Shown: one piece after another, positions 1 through 9,901 of the stretch
Layout of the letters: the number at the start of each line of letters is the position of its first letter
How positions within the stretch are numbered: position 1 is the first letter of the stretch
DNA from: Polaribacter aestuariivivens
GTDB taxonomy: Bacteria; Bacteroidota; Bacteroidia; Flavobacteriales; Flavobacteriaceae
Assembly (NCBI RefSeq): GCF_005885675.1
Contig: NZ_VANR01000006.1
Span: 1-64,000 of the forward strand
DNA length: 64,000 nucleotides
Direction: 5' to 3'
The notes under the pieces: generated by a model
Seen by the model: only the letters and a program-made list of their open reading frames with translations
Databases searched by the model: none
Told to the model about the DNA's origin: nothing
Translations under genes and position numbers: made by a program

Positions 1-134
1 AAAGGTAGGTTCTATACGCGTTACGCACCCGTGCGCCGGTCGTCATCTGGTGCAAGCACCAATGTTACCCCTCGACTTGCATGTGTTAGGCCTGCCGCTA
101 GCGTTCATCCTGAGCCAGGATCAAACTCTTCATT
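1..134 (-). rRNA. rrs: 16S ribosomal RNA, 5' end only
   Basis: The reverse complement contains the universal bacterial 16S 5' sequence AGAGTTTGATCCTGGCTCAG (positions 110-129), followed by a Bacteroidota-like start (GATGAACGCTAGCGGCAGGC) and the V1 region. Only about 134 bases lie in the window; the rest of the rRNA operon continues to the left. The 5' end is placed a few bases upstream of the conserved motif and is approximate. Confidence 0.97.
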
Positions 135-383
135 GTATATCTTAAATAATATGAATGAATAAGTTTCAAAAGAATTTACATTATAAATAATGCGGTTATT
201 CTACTCTTTGTTTACGCTGTCAATTTCAATATTTTCAATGAACTTTTAGGGTATCGCACTCTTGCTTTCACAATCGTTATAAATCCTAATTTGTAGAAAT
301 GCTAGAATCGAACTAACTAATAATTACTCTAAATTACTATTCCAAAATCTCCTTGATCGTTTTGCTATTTCTGTTAGCGGGTG

Positions 384-413
384 CAAATTTAAAACTTATT
401 TTTAAACTGACAA
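384..413 (-). promoter_or_regulatory. rRNA operon promoter P3 (proximal)
   Basis: Minus strand reads TTG (411-413), 19 bases, then TAAATTTG (384-391). This fits the Bacteroidota promoter consensus of a -33 TTG and a -7 TAnnTTTG. The 16-base stretch GTTAGCGGGTGCAAAT (plus strand, 373-388) covering the -7 element and start region is repeated exactly at promoter P1. Confidence 0.75.
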
Positions 414-486
414 GTAAAATAATTATTTTTTTTAAACTTTTTTACCCTCTAAAAAAATGAACTTTACTCCCCGATAAATCGGACGG

Positions 487-514
487 CAAAGATACAATGT
501 TTTTTAATTATCAA
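487..514 (-). promoter_or_regulatory. rRNA operon promoter P2 (middle)
   Basis: Minus strand reads TTG (512-514), 17 bases, then TATCTTTG (487-494), matching the -33/-7 consensus of Bacteroidota. It lies between P1 and P3 and points towards the 16S gene. The spacer is at the short end, so it is a little less certain than its neighbours. Confidence 0.6.
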
Positions 515-642
515 CCTAATTTAATTTCGTTTTTTTTAATCTTTTTTTCTCCAAAAAAACAAATCAACTAAAACAAACTAATAATACAAAAACAACACCT
601 CAATGAACTCTACTAACGTAACTGTTTTTCCGTTAGCGGGTG

Positions 643-672
643 CAAATATACAACTCCTTTTTACTCTCACAA
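643..672 (-). promoter_or_regulatory. rRNA operon promoter P1 (distal)
   Basis: Minus strand reads TTG (670-672), 19 bases, then TATATTTG (643-650). Spacer length equals that of P3, and the 16 bases at 632-647 are identical to 373-388, so the -7 box and the start region are conserved between two promoters 259 bases apart. It points towards the 16S gene. Confidence 0.75.
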
Positions 673-969
673 CCCTTTTTACAAATTCTTTTCTGTTTTA
701 TTTCTCCTAAAACTTTAACCCATTGAAAACACGAAAGTTAGAACCAAAAGTTTTTTGAACCTTTTTTATTTCTAATAGCAAAAACCAAAACTACTGAATA
801 ATTTTATCTATATCTTGGAGGGAAATTAAGGTAGAAGTTTGTTTATAATTATAGGAATAGATTATATAGAATAATGATACACATCTACAAATATGAAAAG
901 TTTATGATTGTTTAAGAGCAAAAGTATATTATCAAATACTAATATTTAAACCTTTCAATAATAAAAAAA

Positions 970-1710
970 TCAATTCTTTTTCTTTCTTACTTTTCCTTTT
1001 TTGCGCATTTTAGCAAACATCTTTTTATACTCTTCAACATTAATAACTCCCTTTTTTTCTAAAACTATCATTGGAAAGTCAAAATTGAGTTTTGATTTTT
1101 GTGGTTTTAGATTACCAGCTTGAAAAGATCTTTGTAAAACATCTTCAATTAAGTAATCTTCATTTACAGATTCTGGATGATATTCTGTTTTTAAAGAGAG
1201 TTTAAATAAATTTGCTGTAGTGTTATACCAAAATGCTTTCCAACCACTTCTTAACCCTCTTATATTTTCAAACGCGGTTTCACCAGTTTGACGATGAATG
1301 AGTTTAATTAAAATACGACCTTCTGTTGTAGTCATCTTTTTTATTTGATCTGTAAATTCTCCTTCAATATAATTTTGAACAATTTTTGTGTATTTTCTTT
1401 TTTGTCGTTTACTTTTAATTTTATCTAATCTAGCATTTAAAGTATCTAACCTCTCTGATGCTAATTTTGCAAAAGGATATGCTTTTTGAACTTTTCTAGT
1501 AAACCATAAATAATAACGGATATCGTCTTTTGAATTAAATTTATGTTTTGGTAATAAAGCAAACTCGTTGAAACTTATTGTTAATGTATCTCCTGGTTTT
1601 ACAAAAACGTAATCATCTATATTATCAGGTAAAGAATCCATTTCTCTTTTCTGTGAAAAAGTGAGAATTGAAAAAGACATTATATATATGTATAAAAGTT
1701 TTTTTTTCAT
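970..1710 (-). CDS. DUF4294 family secreted protein
   Basis: A 246-residue protein recognised as the DUF4294 family of Bacteroidota, whose function is not known. The chosen start gives a typical signal peptide (MKKKLLYIYIMSFSILTFSQ); an upstream in-frame Met exists but adds 22 residues before the signal. The mature part has a tyrosine- and aromatic-rich block (RYYLWFTRKVQKAYPFAKLA) and a very basic C-terminus ending in runs of Lys and Arg. It lies downstream of ligA on the same strand with a 75-base gap and could be cotranscribed with it. Confidence 0.8.
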   Translation of the reverse strand: MKKKLLYIYIMSFSILTFSQKREMDSLPDNIDDYVFVKPGDTLTISFNEFALLPKHKFNSKDDIRYYLWFTRKVQKAYPFAKLASERLDTLNARLDKIKSKRQKRKYTKIVQNYIEGEFTDQIKKMTTTEGRILIKLIHRQTGETAFENIRGLRSGWKAFWYNTTANLFKLSLKTEYHPESVNEDYLIEDVLQRSFQAGNLKPQKSKLNFDFPMIVLEKKGVINVEEYKKMFAKMRKKGKVRKKKN

Positions 1711-1785
1711 TTTATTTTTACCAACAAAATTGGGCTTACTAATATTTAATATTCTTTTATGCAAATTAGATACCAAAGTAAGTTT

Positions 1786-4524
<2,739 letters not shown>

Positions 4525-4570
4525 AAATGATTGAAAATTTGCAATTTTAATGCTTTTGTTTAAAAATTAT

Positions 4571-4605
4571 AAAACCTTCAGATTTTAAAAAAATCTGAAG
4601 GTTTT
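4571..4605. terminator. bidirectional rho-independent terminator
   Basis: Perfect 15-base stem (AAAACCTTCAGATTT at 4571-4585 pairing with 4591-4605) and a 5-base loop, with T-runs on the plus side and A-runs on the other. It separates the convergent genes ending at 4524 and 4615 and can serve both. Confidence 0.9.
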
Positions 4606-4614
4606 TTATGATTA

Positions 4615-5184
4615 TTATTCTCTAACAGTTCCAGAAAAGTGATTCACTTTTGAGTTGATTGGGTTTCCAGAAGAACGTCTAAAACTAGCTACTTGACCTG
4701 TATGCCAAATGGCATCTGCTATTGGTCCGTTTATTACATTAAAAAATGGAATGGTAATTTTGCCCTCTTTTTCTACTGAAAATTCCGATAGATCTTTACT
4801 TTCTTTTATACGATGGCTCAATGCTTCAAAATTTAATAAGGTTTGTTTTCTTATTTCTGCAAACGTCATTTTATCTTTTTCCTTTTCTTGTTTGAAATCC
4901 GTTTTAGTTAAACGCAACATCATATTTGATAAATCGTAAATATGTATAATTGTGTTTTGACAGCTTCTTCCTTCTCCTTTTGGTTGAAATGCTAAATCTT
5001 CAGCTCGTAAACCTTCTGTAGACCAATAGTATCTAAAACCTAAACCATCTATCATTCTTGCTACAGTGTTTTGTGCGGAATAGTTTTCTTCCATATTTGG
5101 AATTTCGTAATAAGGAAGTTTTTCTTGTGCTTTCATAGATATAGCGAAAAATAACATTATTATAAGAAGGGTTTTTATTTTCAT
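4615..5184 (-). CDS. secreted DinB-like protein
   Basis: A 189-residue protein with a signal peptide (first ~20 residues, ending SMKAQ) and a DinB/YfiT-like four-helix fold. The DinB hallmarks visible are an N-terminal helix with arginine and Leu pattern, His81 in the HIYDL segment and His161 in the IWHTGQVASFRR segment; the third metal ligand of the classical triad is not obvious. DinB-like proteins are usually cytosolic thiol-transferase-type enzymes, so an exported version is a little unusual, though such forms occur in Bacteroidota. Substrate unknown. Stands alone between two terminators. Confidence 0.75.
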   Translation of the reverse strand: MKIKTLLIIMLFFAISMKAQEKLPYYEIPNMEENYSAQNTVARMIDGLGFRYYWSTEGLRAEDLAFQPKGEGRSCQNTIIHIYDLSNMMLRLTKTDFKQEKEKDKMTFAEIRKQTLLNFEALSHRIKESKDLSEFSVEKEGKITIPFFNVINGPIADAIWHTGQVASFRRSSGNPINSKVNHFSGTVRE

Positions 5185-5270
5185 TACTTTTATTTTTTGC
5201 TAAATTAAGTTTTTTTTTATCACATAGAAAATATAGATTTTGTAGAAATAGATTTCTTATCCTAAAAATT

Positions 5271-5372
5271 GGCAAACAAGTTTAGCCCTGATTAAAGCGA
5301 TTTTTTGAGTTCTTTTTTGCTTTTTCAGCCAAAAAAAGCGAGTGTCTTTCGACTTCGCTCAAGATAAACTAT
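5271..5372. repeat. dispersed flavobacterial intergenic repeat
   Basis: Non-coding sequence with TTTAGCCCTGATTAAAGCGA (5281-5300), a poly-T stretch, AGCCAAAAAAAGCGAG and CTTTCGACTTCGCTCAAGAT. Such blocks, with TTAGCCCTGAT...AAAGCG and a 'TTCGACTTCGCTCA'-type end, are familiar from intergenic regions of many Flavobacteriaceae genomes. Its GC content is above that of the surroundings. Related pieces occur at 50511-50588 and 60151-60254 in this window. Confidence 0.5.
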
Positions 5373-5405
5373 AAGAAAGATGTAGCTTCAAAAAAAATAA
5401 AAATA

Positions 5406-5435
5406 AAACCCGATACGAAAATGTATCGGGTTTTT
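5406..5435 (-). terminator. rho-independent terminator after gap gene
   Basis: Twelve-base perfect stem (AAAACCCGATAC, 5406-5417, with 5424-5435) and a 6-base loop, with a T-run on the minus strand side. It sits about 40 bases past the stop codon of the minus-strand dehydrogenase gene. Confidence 0.85.
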
Positions 5436-5475
5436 ACATTCAAATTTATTGAATGAATTTGCAATCAAGAGTATT

Positions 5476-6918
5476 TTAATAATAGGTAAATCTTCGAACT
5501 TTTGCAATGTGTTTTGCCAAACGAATTACTTGGTGTGAATAGCCATATTCATTGTCATACCAAACGTAAATTACAATAGAATCTCCATCTGTAATGGTTG
5601 CTTTGCTATCGAAAATCGAAGGTGCTGTTGTACCAATAATGTCTGAAGAAACCAGTTCATTATCCATAGAGTATTTAATTTGCTCTACTAAATCGCCTTC
5701 TAATGCATTTTGTTTCATAATTGCGTTTAAAGTTTCTTTGGTAACTTTTGTGCGTAATTGTAAATTTAAAATTGCTAAAGAACCGTTTGGAACTGGCACT
5801 CTAATGGCATTTGAGGTTAGCTTTCCTTCTAATGCTGGTAATGCTTTAGCAACTGCTGCTCCTGCTCCAGTTTCTGTAATTACCATATTTAAAGCTGCTG
5901 CTCTACCTCGTCTGTATTTACCGTGCATATTGTCGACCAAATTTTGGTCATTTGTATATGCGTGAATGGTTTCTAAATGTCCTTTTTTAATTCCGTAATT
6001 GTCTTCCAATACTTTTAAAACTGGTGTTATTGCATTGGTAGTACATGATGCTGCAGAAAAAATATCTACATTATCTGGATTGTATTGTTTGTGATTTACT
6101 CCATGAACAATATTTGGAATTCCTTTTCCTGGTGCTGTAAATAAAACTTTACTGGCTCCTGTTGATTTTAAATGTCTGCTTAATGCTTCTTTATCTCTAA
6201 AAGCGCCTGTATTATCAATAATTAAAGCATCATTTATTCCATATTTTGTATAATCTATATCTTCTGGATTGTTAGCAGAAATCATGTGAACTGTTGTGCC
6301 ATTGATAATTAATGCGTTATTTTCTGCATCAGTTTGAACGGTTCCTAAAAAATCTCCGTGAACAGAATCTACACTTAATAAAGAAGCTCTTTTTTCTAAT
6401 ACAGTTTGGTTAATTTCTCCACGAGTTACAATTGCTCTTAGTCTTAATTGAGAACCTTTGCCCATTTTAGTCATTAACTCTCTCGCTAATAAACGTCCAA
6501 TTCTACCAAAACCGTATAAAACAACATCTTTAGGTTGTATGTTTTTTGTTGCTTTTGCATTTTTTAATTTTTCTTTTACGAAAGCAACTTTATCTTCACA
6601 ATTTTCTGATTTTAAATAGCATTCGTATGCTAACTTACCAATATCTAGTTTAGATGATGGCAAATCTATTTGCTGTATTGCTTTGGCAATATCTAATGCA
6701 TCTAAAATTGAAATTGGTTTGGTTACAAATTCTCTTGCATAATCTATTAAATTAAGAACTTCACTGGCTCTTTTATCTACCAATGGATTTCTAAAAAGTA
6801 CTAGTTCAATAGATTTATCATACCATAAATCGTTTACGATATTAATAAATTGAACAGTGGCTCTTCTTGTTTGTGCTTGAGATAAAACTTCTTTGTTGTA
6901 ATCTATAAGTGTTGACAT
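5476..6918 (-). CDS. gap: glyceraldehyde-3-phosphate dehydrogenase, long form
   Basis: Converts glyceraldehyde 3-phosphate to 1,3-bisphosphoglycerate with NAD(P)+ in glycolysis or the reverse in gluconeogenesis. At 480 residues it is about 150 longer than classical GapA; the extra part is an N-terminal helical extension of about 130 residues. The Rossmann motif GFGRIGR is at 136-142, the catalytic Cys292 in SAASCTTNAITP and the catalytic His319 in ETIHAYTNDQ. The second Cys of the common SCTTNC motif is Ala here. Monocistronic, with a terminator on each side. Confidence 0.93.
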   Translation of the reverse strand: MSTLIDYNKEVLSQAQTRRATVQFINIVNDLWYDKSIELVLFRNPLVDKRASEVLNLIDYAREFVTKPISILDALDIAKAIQQIDLPSSKLDIGKLAYECYLKSENCEDKVAFVKEKLKNAKATKNIQPKDVVLYGFGRIGRLLARELMTKMGKGSQLRLRAIVTRGEINQTVLEKRASLLSVDSVHGDFLGTVQTDAENNALIINGTTVHMISANNPEDIDYTKYGINDALIIDNTGAFRDKEALSRHLKSTGASKVLFTAPGKGIPNIVHGVNHKQYNPDNVDIFSAASCTTNAITPVLKVLEDNYGIKKGHLETIHAYTNDQNLVDNMHGKYRRGRAAALNMVITETGAGAAVAKALPALEGKLTSNAIRVPVPNGSLAILNLQLRTKVTKETLNAIMKQNALEGDLVEQIKYSMDNELVSSDIIGTTAPSIFDSKATITDGDSIVIYVWYDNEYGYSHQVIRLAKHIAKVRRFTYY

Positions 6919-7011
6919 AGTTTTTATGAACTAGTTATTTATAATTTTCGGCAAAAGTATTTAATTTTTTAGAAATACGAAATCGATTTCGTGAAATTTT
7001 CGTAAATAAAA

Positions 7012-7039
7012 AAAATCCTGATTTTTAAATCAGGATTTT
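7012..7039 (-). terminator. rho-independent terminator after htrA
   Basis: Thirteen-base perfect inverted repeat (AAAATCCTGATTT, 7012-7024, with 7027-7039) flanked by A- and T-runs, about 20 bases beyond the htrA stop codon. Confidence 0.85.
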
Positions 7040-7060
7040 AATAGAATCATTTAAAAACAA

Positions 7061-8449
7061 CTACCTATATATATAGCGTTCTTTTTCGCCATTTAAATTT
7101 ATCATTTCTACAGAAACTCTATATCTACTAGATGCTAATTGATCTAACAAAATAGCAGTCTGTTTTGCGTCCTTTACTTTTTTATCGTTCACTTTGGTGA
7201 TGATATAATCTTTAAAATTACTTTCTTCATCATCTTTTCCAGTTCTAATAATTTTTACACCATCATTGATTCCAAATTTTTTCATTTCTTTTTTTGAAAG
7301 ATCTTTGAGTTCCCACTGAAAAGCAGAAGTAATAAATCTTTCTAATGATTTGGATAGTTTTACTTTCTTTATCAATGTTTCTCCATCTCTATCTATCGTA
7401 ACATCAACATATTCTCCAGGTCTTTTTGCTGTTAACTGACCTTTTAATTCAGAAAATTTAGAAATTTTAATGTTATTTATTTTCTTAATAATATCACCCG
7501 CTTGTAAACCAGATTTTTTAGCATTTTCAGTTTCTTCTACAACAGATGCAACTTTTACACCTTCTTCTCTAAAAGTAGCATCTATATTTATTCCTAAAAT
7601 AGCTTGTTGTACTTGACCAAACTCTAAAATATCATCTATAATTTTTTTTGCAATATTAGATGGTACTGCAAAAGAATATCCTATAAAAGAACCTGTTTTA
7701 GATGAAATTGCAGTATTTATCCCTATTAGCTCACCTCTTGTATTCACCAAAGCTCCACCACTATTTCCTGGGTTTACAGCTGCATCTGTTTGAATAAAAG
7801 ATTCGATATTTCTGTTGCCTTCTAAATCTCTTCCTTTTGCAGAAATAATTCCTGCTGTTACTGTAGATGTTAAATTATAAGGATTACCAACTGCCAAAAC
7901 CCACTCACCTATTTTTGCAGTATCAGAGTTTGCAAACGGAATGTATGGCAAATCCATATCTGCATCAATTTTTAAAAGCGCAATATCATTTGATGGATCT
8001 GTTCCAATTAATTGTGCTGGATATTTTTTTTGATTGTTTAAAGTAATTTCAATATTTGATGCGTTGTCAATTACATGATTATTTGTTACAATATAACCGT
8101 CTGCAGAAATAATTACACCACTTCCAGTACCAACTTGTTCATACCTTCTTGTACCACTTCCACTTCCGTAAAAAAGTTCTGCCCAAGGATTTGTTTGTGT
8201 TCTAATTGCGGTATTTTTAACGTGTACAACAGCGTGAATAGTTCTATCTGCTGCTAATGTAAAATCTGTTGTAGATTCTACAGAGTTTACATGTTTATAT
8301 GTTGGGTTATAATTTGCTAAAACAGTTTCTGTTGGATTATCAACTGTTTTTTCGACAACTACGTTTTCATCAAATAACATTTTGTAGCCACCTAATGTAA
8401 TTGCACCTCCTAAAAGTGCCATACCAAGAAAACTTAATGCTTTTTTCAT
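7061..8449 (-). CDS. htrA: HtrA/DegP-type periplasmic serine protease
   Basis: Envelope quality-control protease and chaperone of the DegP/Do family. N-terminal hydrophobic segment (about 5-25) acts as signal or anchor. The trypsin-like domain shows the full triad: His125 (TNNHVID), Asp155 (SNDIALLK) and Ser230 (NPGNSGGALVN). A PDZ domain follows at about 285-375 (GDIIKKINNIKI), and a degenerate second PDZ-like part forms the C-terminus. The 462-residue length fits. The promoter at 8471-8498 and the phased TTTAAC repeats upstream suggest control by an OmpR/PhoB-type regulator (inference). Confidence 0.95.
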   Translation of the reverse strand: MKKALSFLGMALLGGAITLGGYKMLFDENVVVEKTVDNPTETVLANYNPTYKHVNSVESTTDFTLAADRTIHAVVHVKNTAIRTQTNPWAELFYGSGSGTRRYEQVGTGSGVIISADGYIVTNNHVIDNASNIEITLNNQKKYPAQLIGTDPSNDIALLKIDADMDLPYIPFANSDTAKIGEWVLAVGNPYNLTSTVTAGIISAKGRDLEGNRNIESFIQTDAAVNPGNSGGALVNTRGELIGINTAISSKTGSFIGYSFAVPSNIAKKIIDDILEFGQVQQAILGINIDATFREEGVKVASVVEETENAKKSGLQAGDIIKKINNIKISKFSELKGQLTAKRPGEYVDVTIDRDGETLIKKVKLSKSLERFITSAFQWELKDLSKKEMKKFGINDGVKIIRTGKDDEESNFKDYIITKVNDKKVKDAKQTAILLDQLASSRYRVSVEMINLNGEKERYIYR

Positions 8450-8470
8450 TTCTTTTTAATTTTTATTACT

Positions 8471-8498
8471 CAAATATACAATTTTAACATATTCACAA
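8471..8498 (-). promoter_or_regulatory. htrA promoter
   Basis: Minus strand reads TTG (8496-8498), 17 bases, TATATTTG (8471-8478), ending about 22 bases before the htrA start codon. This fits the Bacteroidota -33/-7 consensus. Confidence 0.7.
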
Positions 8499-8542
8499 AA
8501 TCTGTTTAACTTCTTTTTAACTGACTTTAACCGCTTTTTAAC
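8483..8542 (-). promoter_or_regulatory. helically phased TTTAAC repeats upstream of htrA
   Basis: The hexamer TTTAAC (GTTAAA on the htrA strand) begins at 8505, 8516, 8526 and 8537, so at 11, 10 and 11-base steps, just upstream of the htrA -33 box. A further copy at 8483, two turns away, lies inside the promoter spacer. Direct repeats with an 11-base period are how OmpR/PhoB-family response regulators bind; CpxR controls degP in E. coli through a direct repeat of GTAAA. The regulator here is inferred, not identified. Confidence 0.6.
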
Positions 8543-8579
8543 AACGCTATTTTATCCTTTAAATAACTATCTTTGTTAT

Positions 8580-9350
8580 ATGAAAATGAAATTTTACAAA
8601 TATCAAGGAACTGGAAACGATTTTGTAATGGTTGATAACAGAACAAAAATCTTTCCAAAACAAAATACTGACAAAATTTCACAAATTTGTGACAGAAATT
8701 TTGGTGTTGGAGCTGACGGAATTATTTTAATTGAGAATGATACAGAATTTGATTTTAAAATGATTTATTTTAATGCTGATGGTAGTGAAACTTTCTGTGG
8801 AAATGGAGGTAGATGTGCTGTTGCGTTTGCAAAACAACTAGGTTTGGTAGAAAATAAAACCAATTTTATTGCTTTTGATGGTACACATTATGCTGAAATT
8901 GAAAATAACATTGTTTCATTACAAATGATAGATGTTGATGATATCCAAGTAAAAGAAAATTCAGTTTTTGCTTTCACAGGAACACAACATCATGTACAGT
9001 TGGTTGATAGTTTAGATAATTATCCTGTTTTTGAAAACGGAAAAAAAATTAGATATTCTTACGAAAATCCTGGAAGTAATGTAAACTTTGTTGAGCAAAT
9101 AAATAACACAACTTTTAGAGTTAGAACATACGAAAAAGGTGTTGAAAACGAAACATTAGCATGTGGTACAGGTGTAACTGCAGTTGCCATTGCAATGCAT
9201 AAAACAAACAAAACAAAAAGTAATTTAATTTCATTACCTGTTGAAGGTGGTAATTTAGAAGTTTCTTTTACAGAAGAAAATGGACTTTACAAAAATGTAT
9301 TTTTAAAAGGACCTGCAACTTTTGTTTTTTTTGGTGAAATAAATTTATGA
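8580..9350 (+). CDS. dapF: diaminopimelate epimerase DapF
   Basis: Interconverts LL- and meso-diaminopimelate for lysine and peptidoglycan synthesis. The two catalytic cysteines are plain: Cys73 in the FCGNGGR motif and Cys195 in LACGTGVTA. Length 256 is normal. A -7 type element TATCTTTG lies at 8568-8575, only 4 bases before the start codon, so the transcript may be nearly leaderless; no good -33 box is seen. The stop codon overlaps the start of the next gene by 4 bases (ATGA), implying translational coupling. Met3 is an alternative start. Confidence 0.96.
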   Translation: MKMKFYKYQGTGNDFVMVDNRTKIFPKQNTDKISQICDRNFGVGADGIILIENDTEFDFKMIYFNADGSETFCGNGGRCAVAFAKQLGLVENKTNFIAFDGTHYAEIENNIVSLQMIDVDDIQVKENSVFAFTGTQHHVQLVDSLDNYPVFENGKKIRYSYENPGSNVNFVEQINNTTFRVRTYEKGVENETLACGTGVTAVAIAMHKTNKTKSNLISLPVEGGNLEVSFTEENGLYKNVFLKGPATFVFFGEINL

Positions 9351-9874
9351 TGCAAACATTGTTAGGAGAACATATTAATTTAAGAGCTTTAGAACCCGAA
9401 GATTTAGAGTTTCTATTTCAAATGGAAAACAACGAATCTTTTTGGGAAATAAGTCACACCCAAACTCCATTTTCTAAATACGTATTAAAACAGTATTTAG
9501 AAAACGCACATTTAGATATTTATGAAGCCAAACAACTTCGACTAATTATTGAAGAAAAATCAAACAAAAAACCAATTGGTATGATAGATTTGTTTGATTT
9601 TAACCCACAGCACAAAAGAGCAGGAATTGGCATTTTAATTCATCCTAGTTTTCAACAAAAAGGGTTTGCTTTTGAGGCATTAACGCTTTTAAAAAAATAT
9701 ACTTTCACATATTTAGATGTACATCAATTGTATGCTAATATTACGAGCGATAACTCCAAAAGTATTTCGTTATTTGAAAAACACCAATTTAAAAAAGTAG
9801 GCATTAAAAAAGATTGGCTTTTTAATGAAGGAAAATTTAAAGATGAAATTTTATTTCAATTGATAAAAGAGTAA
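9347..9874 (+). CDS. GNAT family N-acetyltransferase (RimJ-like)
   Basis: A 175-residue acetyl-CoA-dependent acetyltransferase of the RimJ/RimL-like type. The family signatures are the N-terminal ERLxLR-like strand (HINLRALEPEDLEFLFQMEN), the acetyl-CoA loop region (AGIGILIHPSFQQKGFAFEA, about 85-104) and the late SISLFEKHQFKKVGI segment. The substrate cannot be told from sequence. It overlaps dapF by 4 bases and is followed 27 bases later by mltG, so it sits inside a dapF operon. Confidence 0.88.
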   Translation: MMQTLLGEHINLRALEPEDLEFLFQMENNESFWEISHTQTPFSKYVLKQYLENAHLDIYEAKQLRLIIEEKSNKKPIGMIDLFDFNPQHKRAGIGILIHPSFQQKGFAFEALTLLKKYTFTYLDVHQLYANITSDNSKSISLFEKHQFKKVGIKKDWLFNEGKFKDEILFQLIKE

Positions 9875-9901
9875 CTTTGTACCTTCTTAAAAAATTTACA
9901 A

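Larger units (their letters stand above)
135..969 (-). other. rRNA operon leader and promoter region, no gene
   Basis: No coding sequence is visible in this 835-base stretch. From about 135 to 383 it is the transcribed leader of the rRNA operon on the minus strand; it includes a segment near 210-250 (minus strand AGTTCATTGAAAATATTGAA) of the kind found in flavobacterial rRNA leaders, possibly an antitermination box. Three tandem promoter-like elements lie between 384 and 672 and are listed separately. The part from about 673 to 969 is very AT-rich and I see nothing further in it. Confidence 0.7.

Noticed and set aside
5033..5275. 80-codon minus-strand frame overlapping the start of the DinB-like gene
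   Set aside because: Mostly overlaps a real gene in another frame, no signal or domain, and the upstream part is a repeat region.
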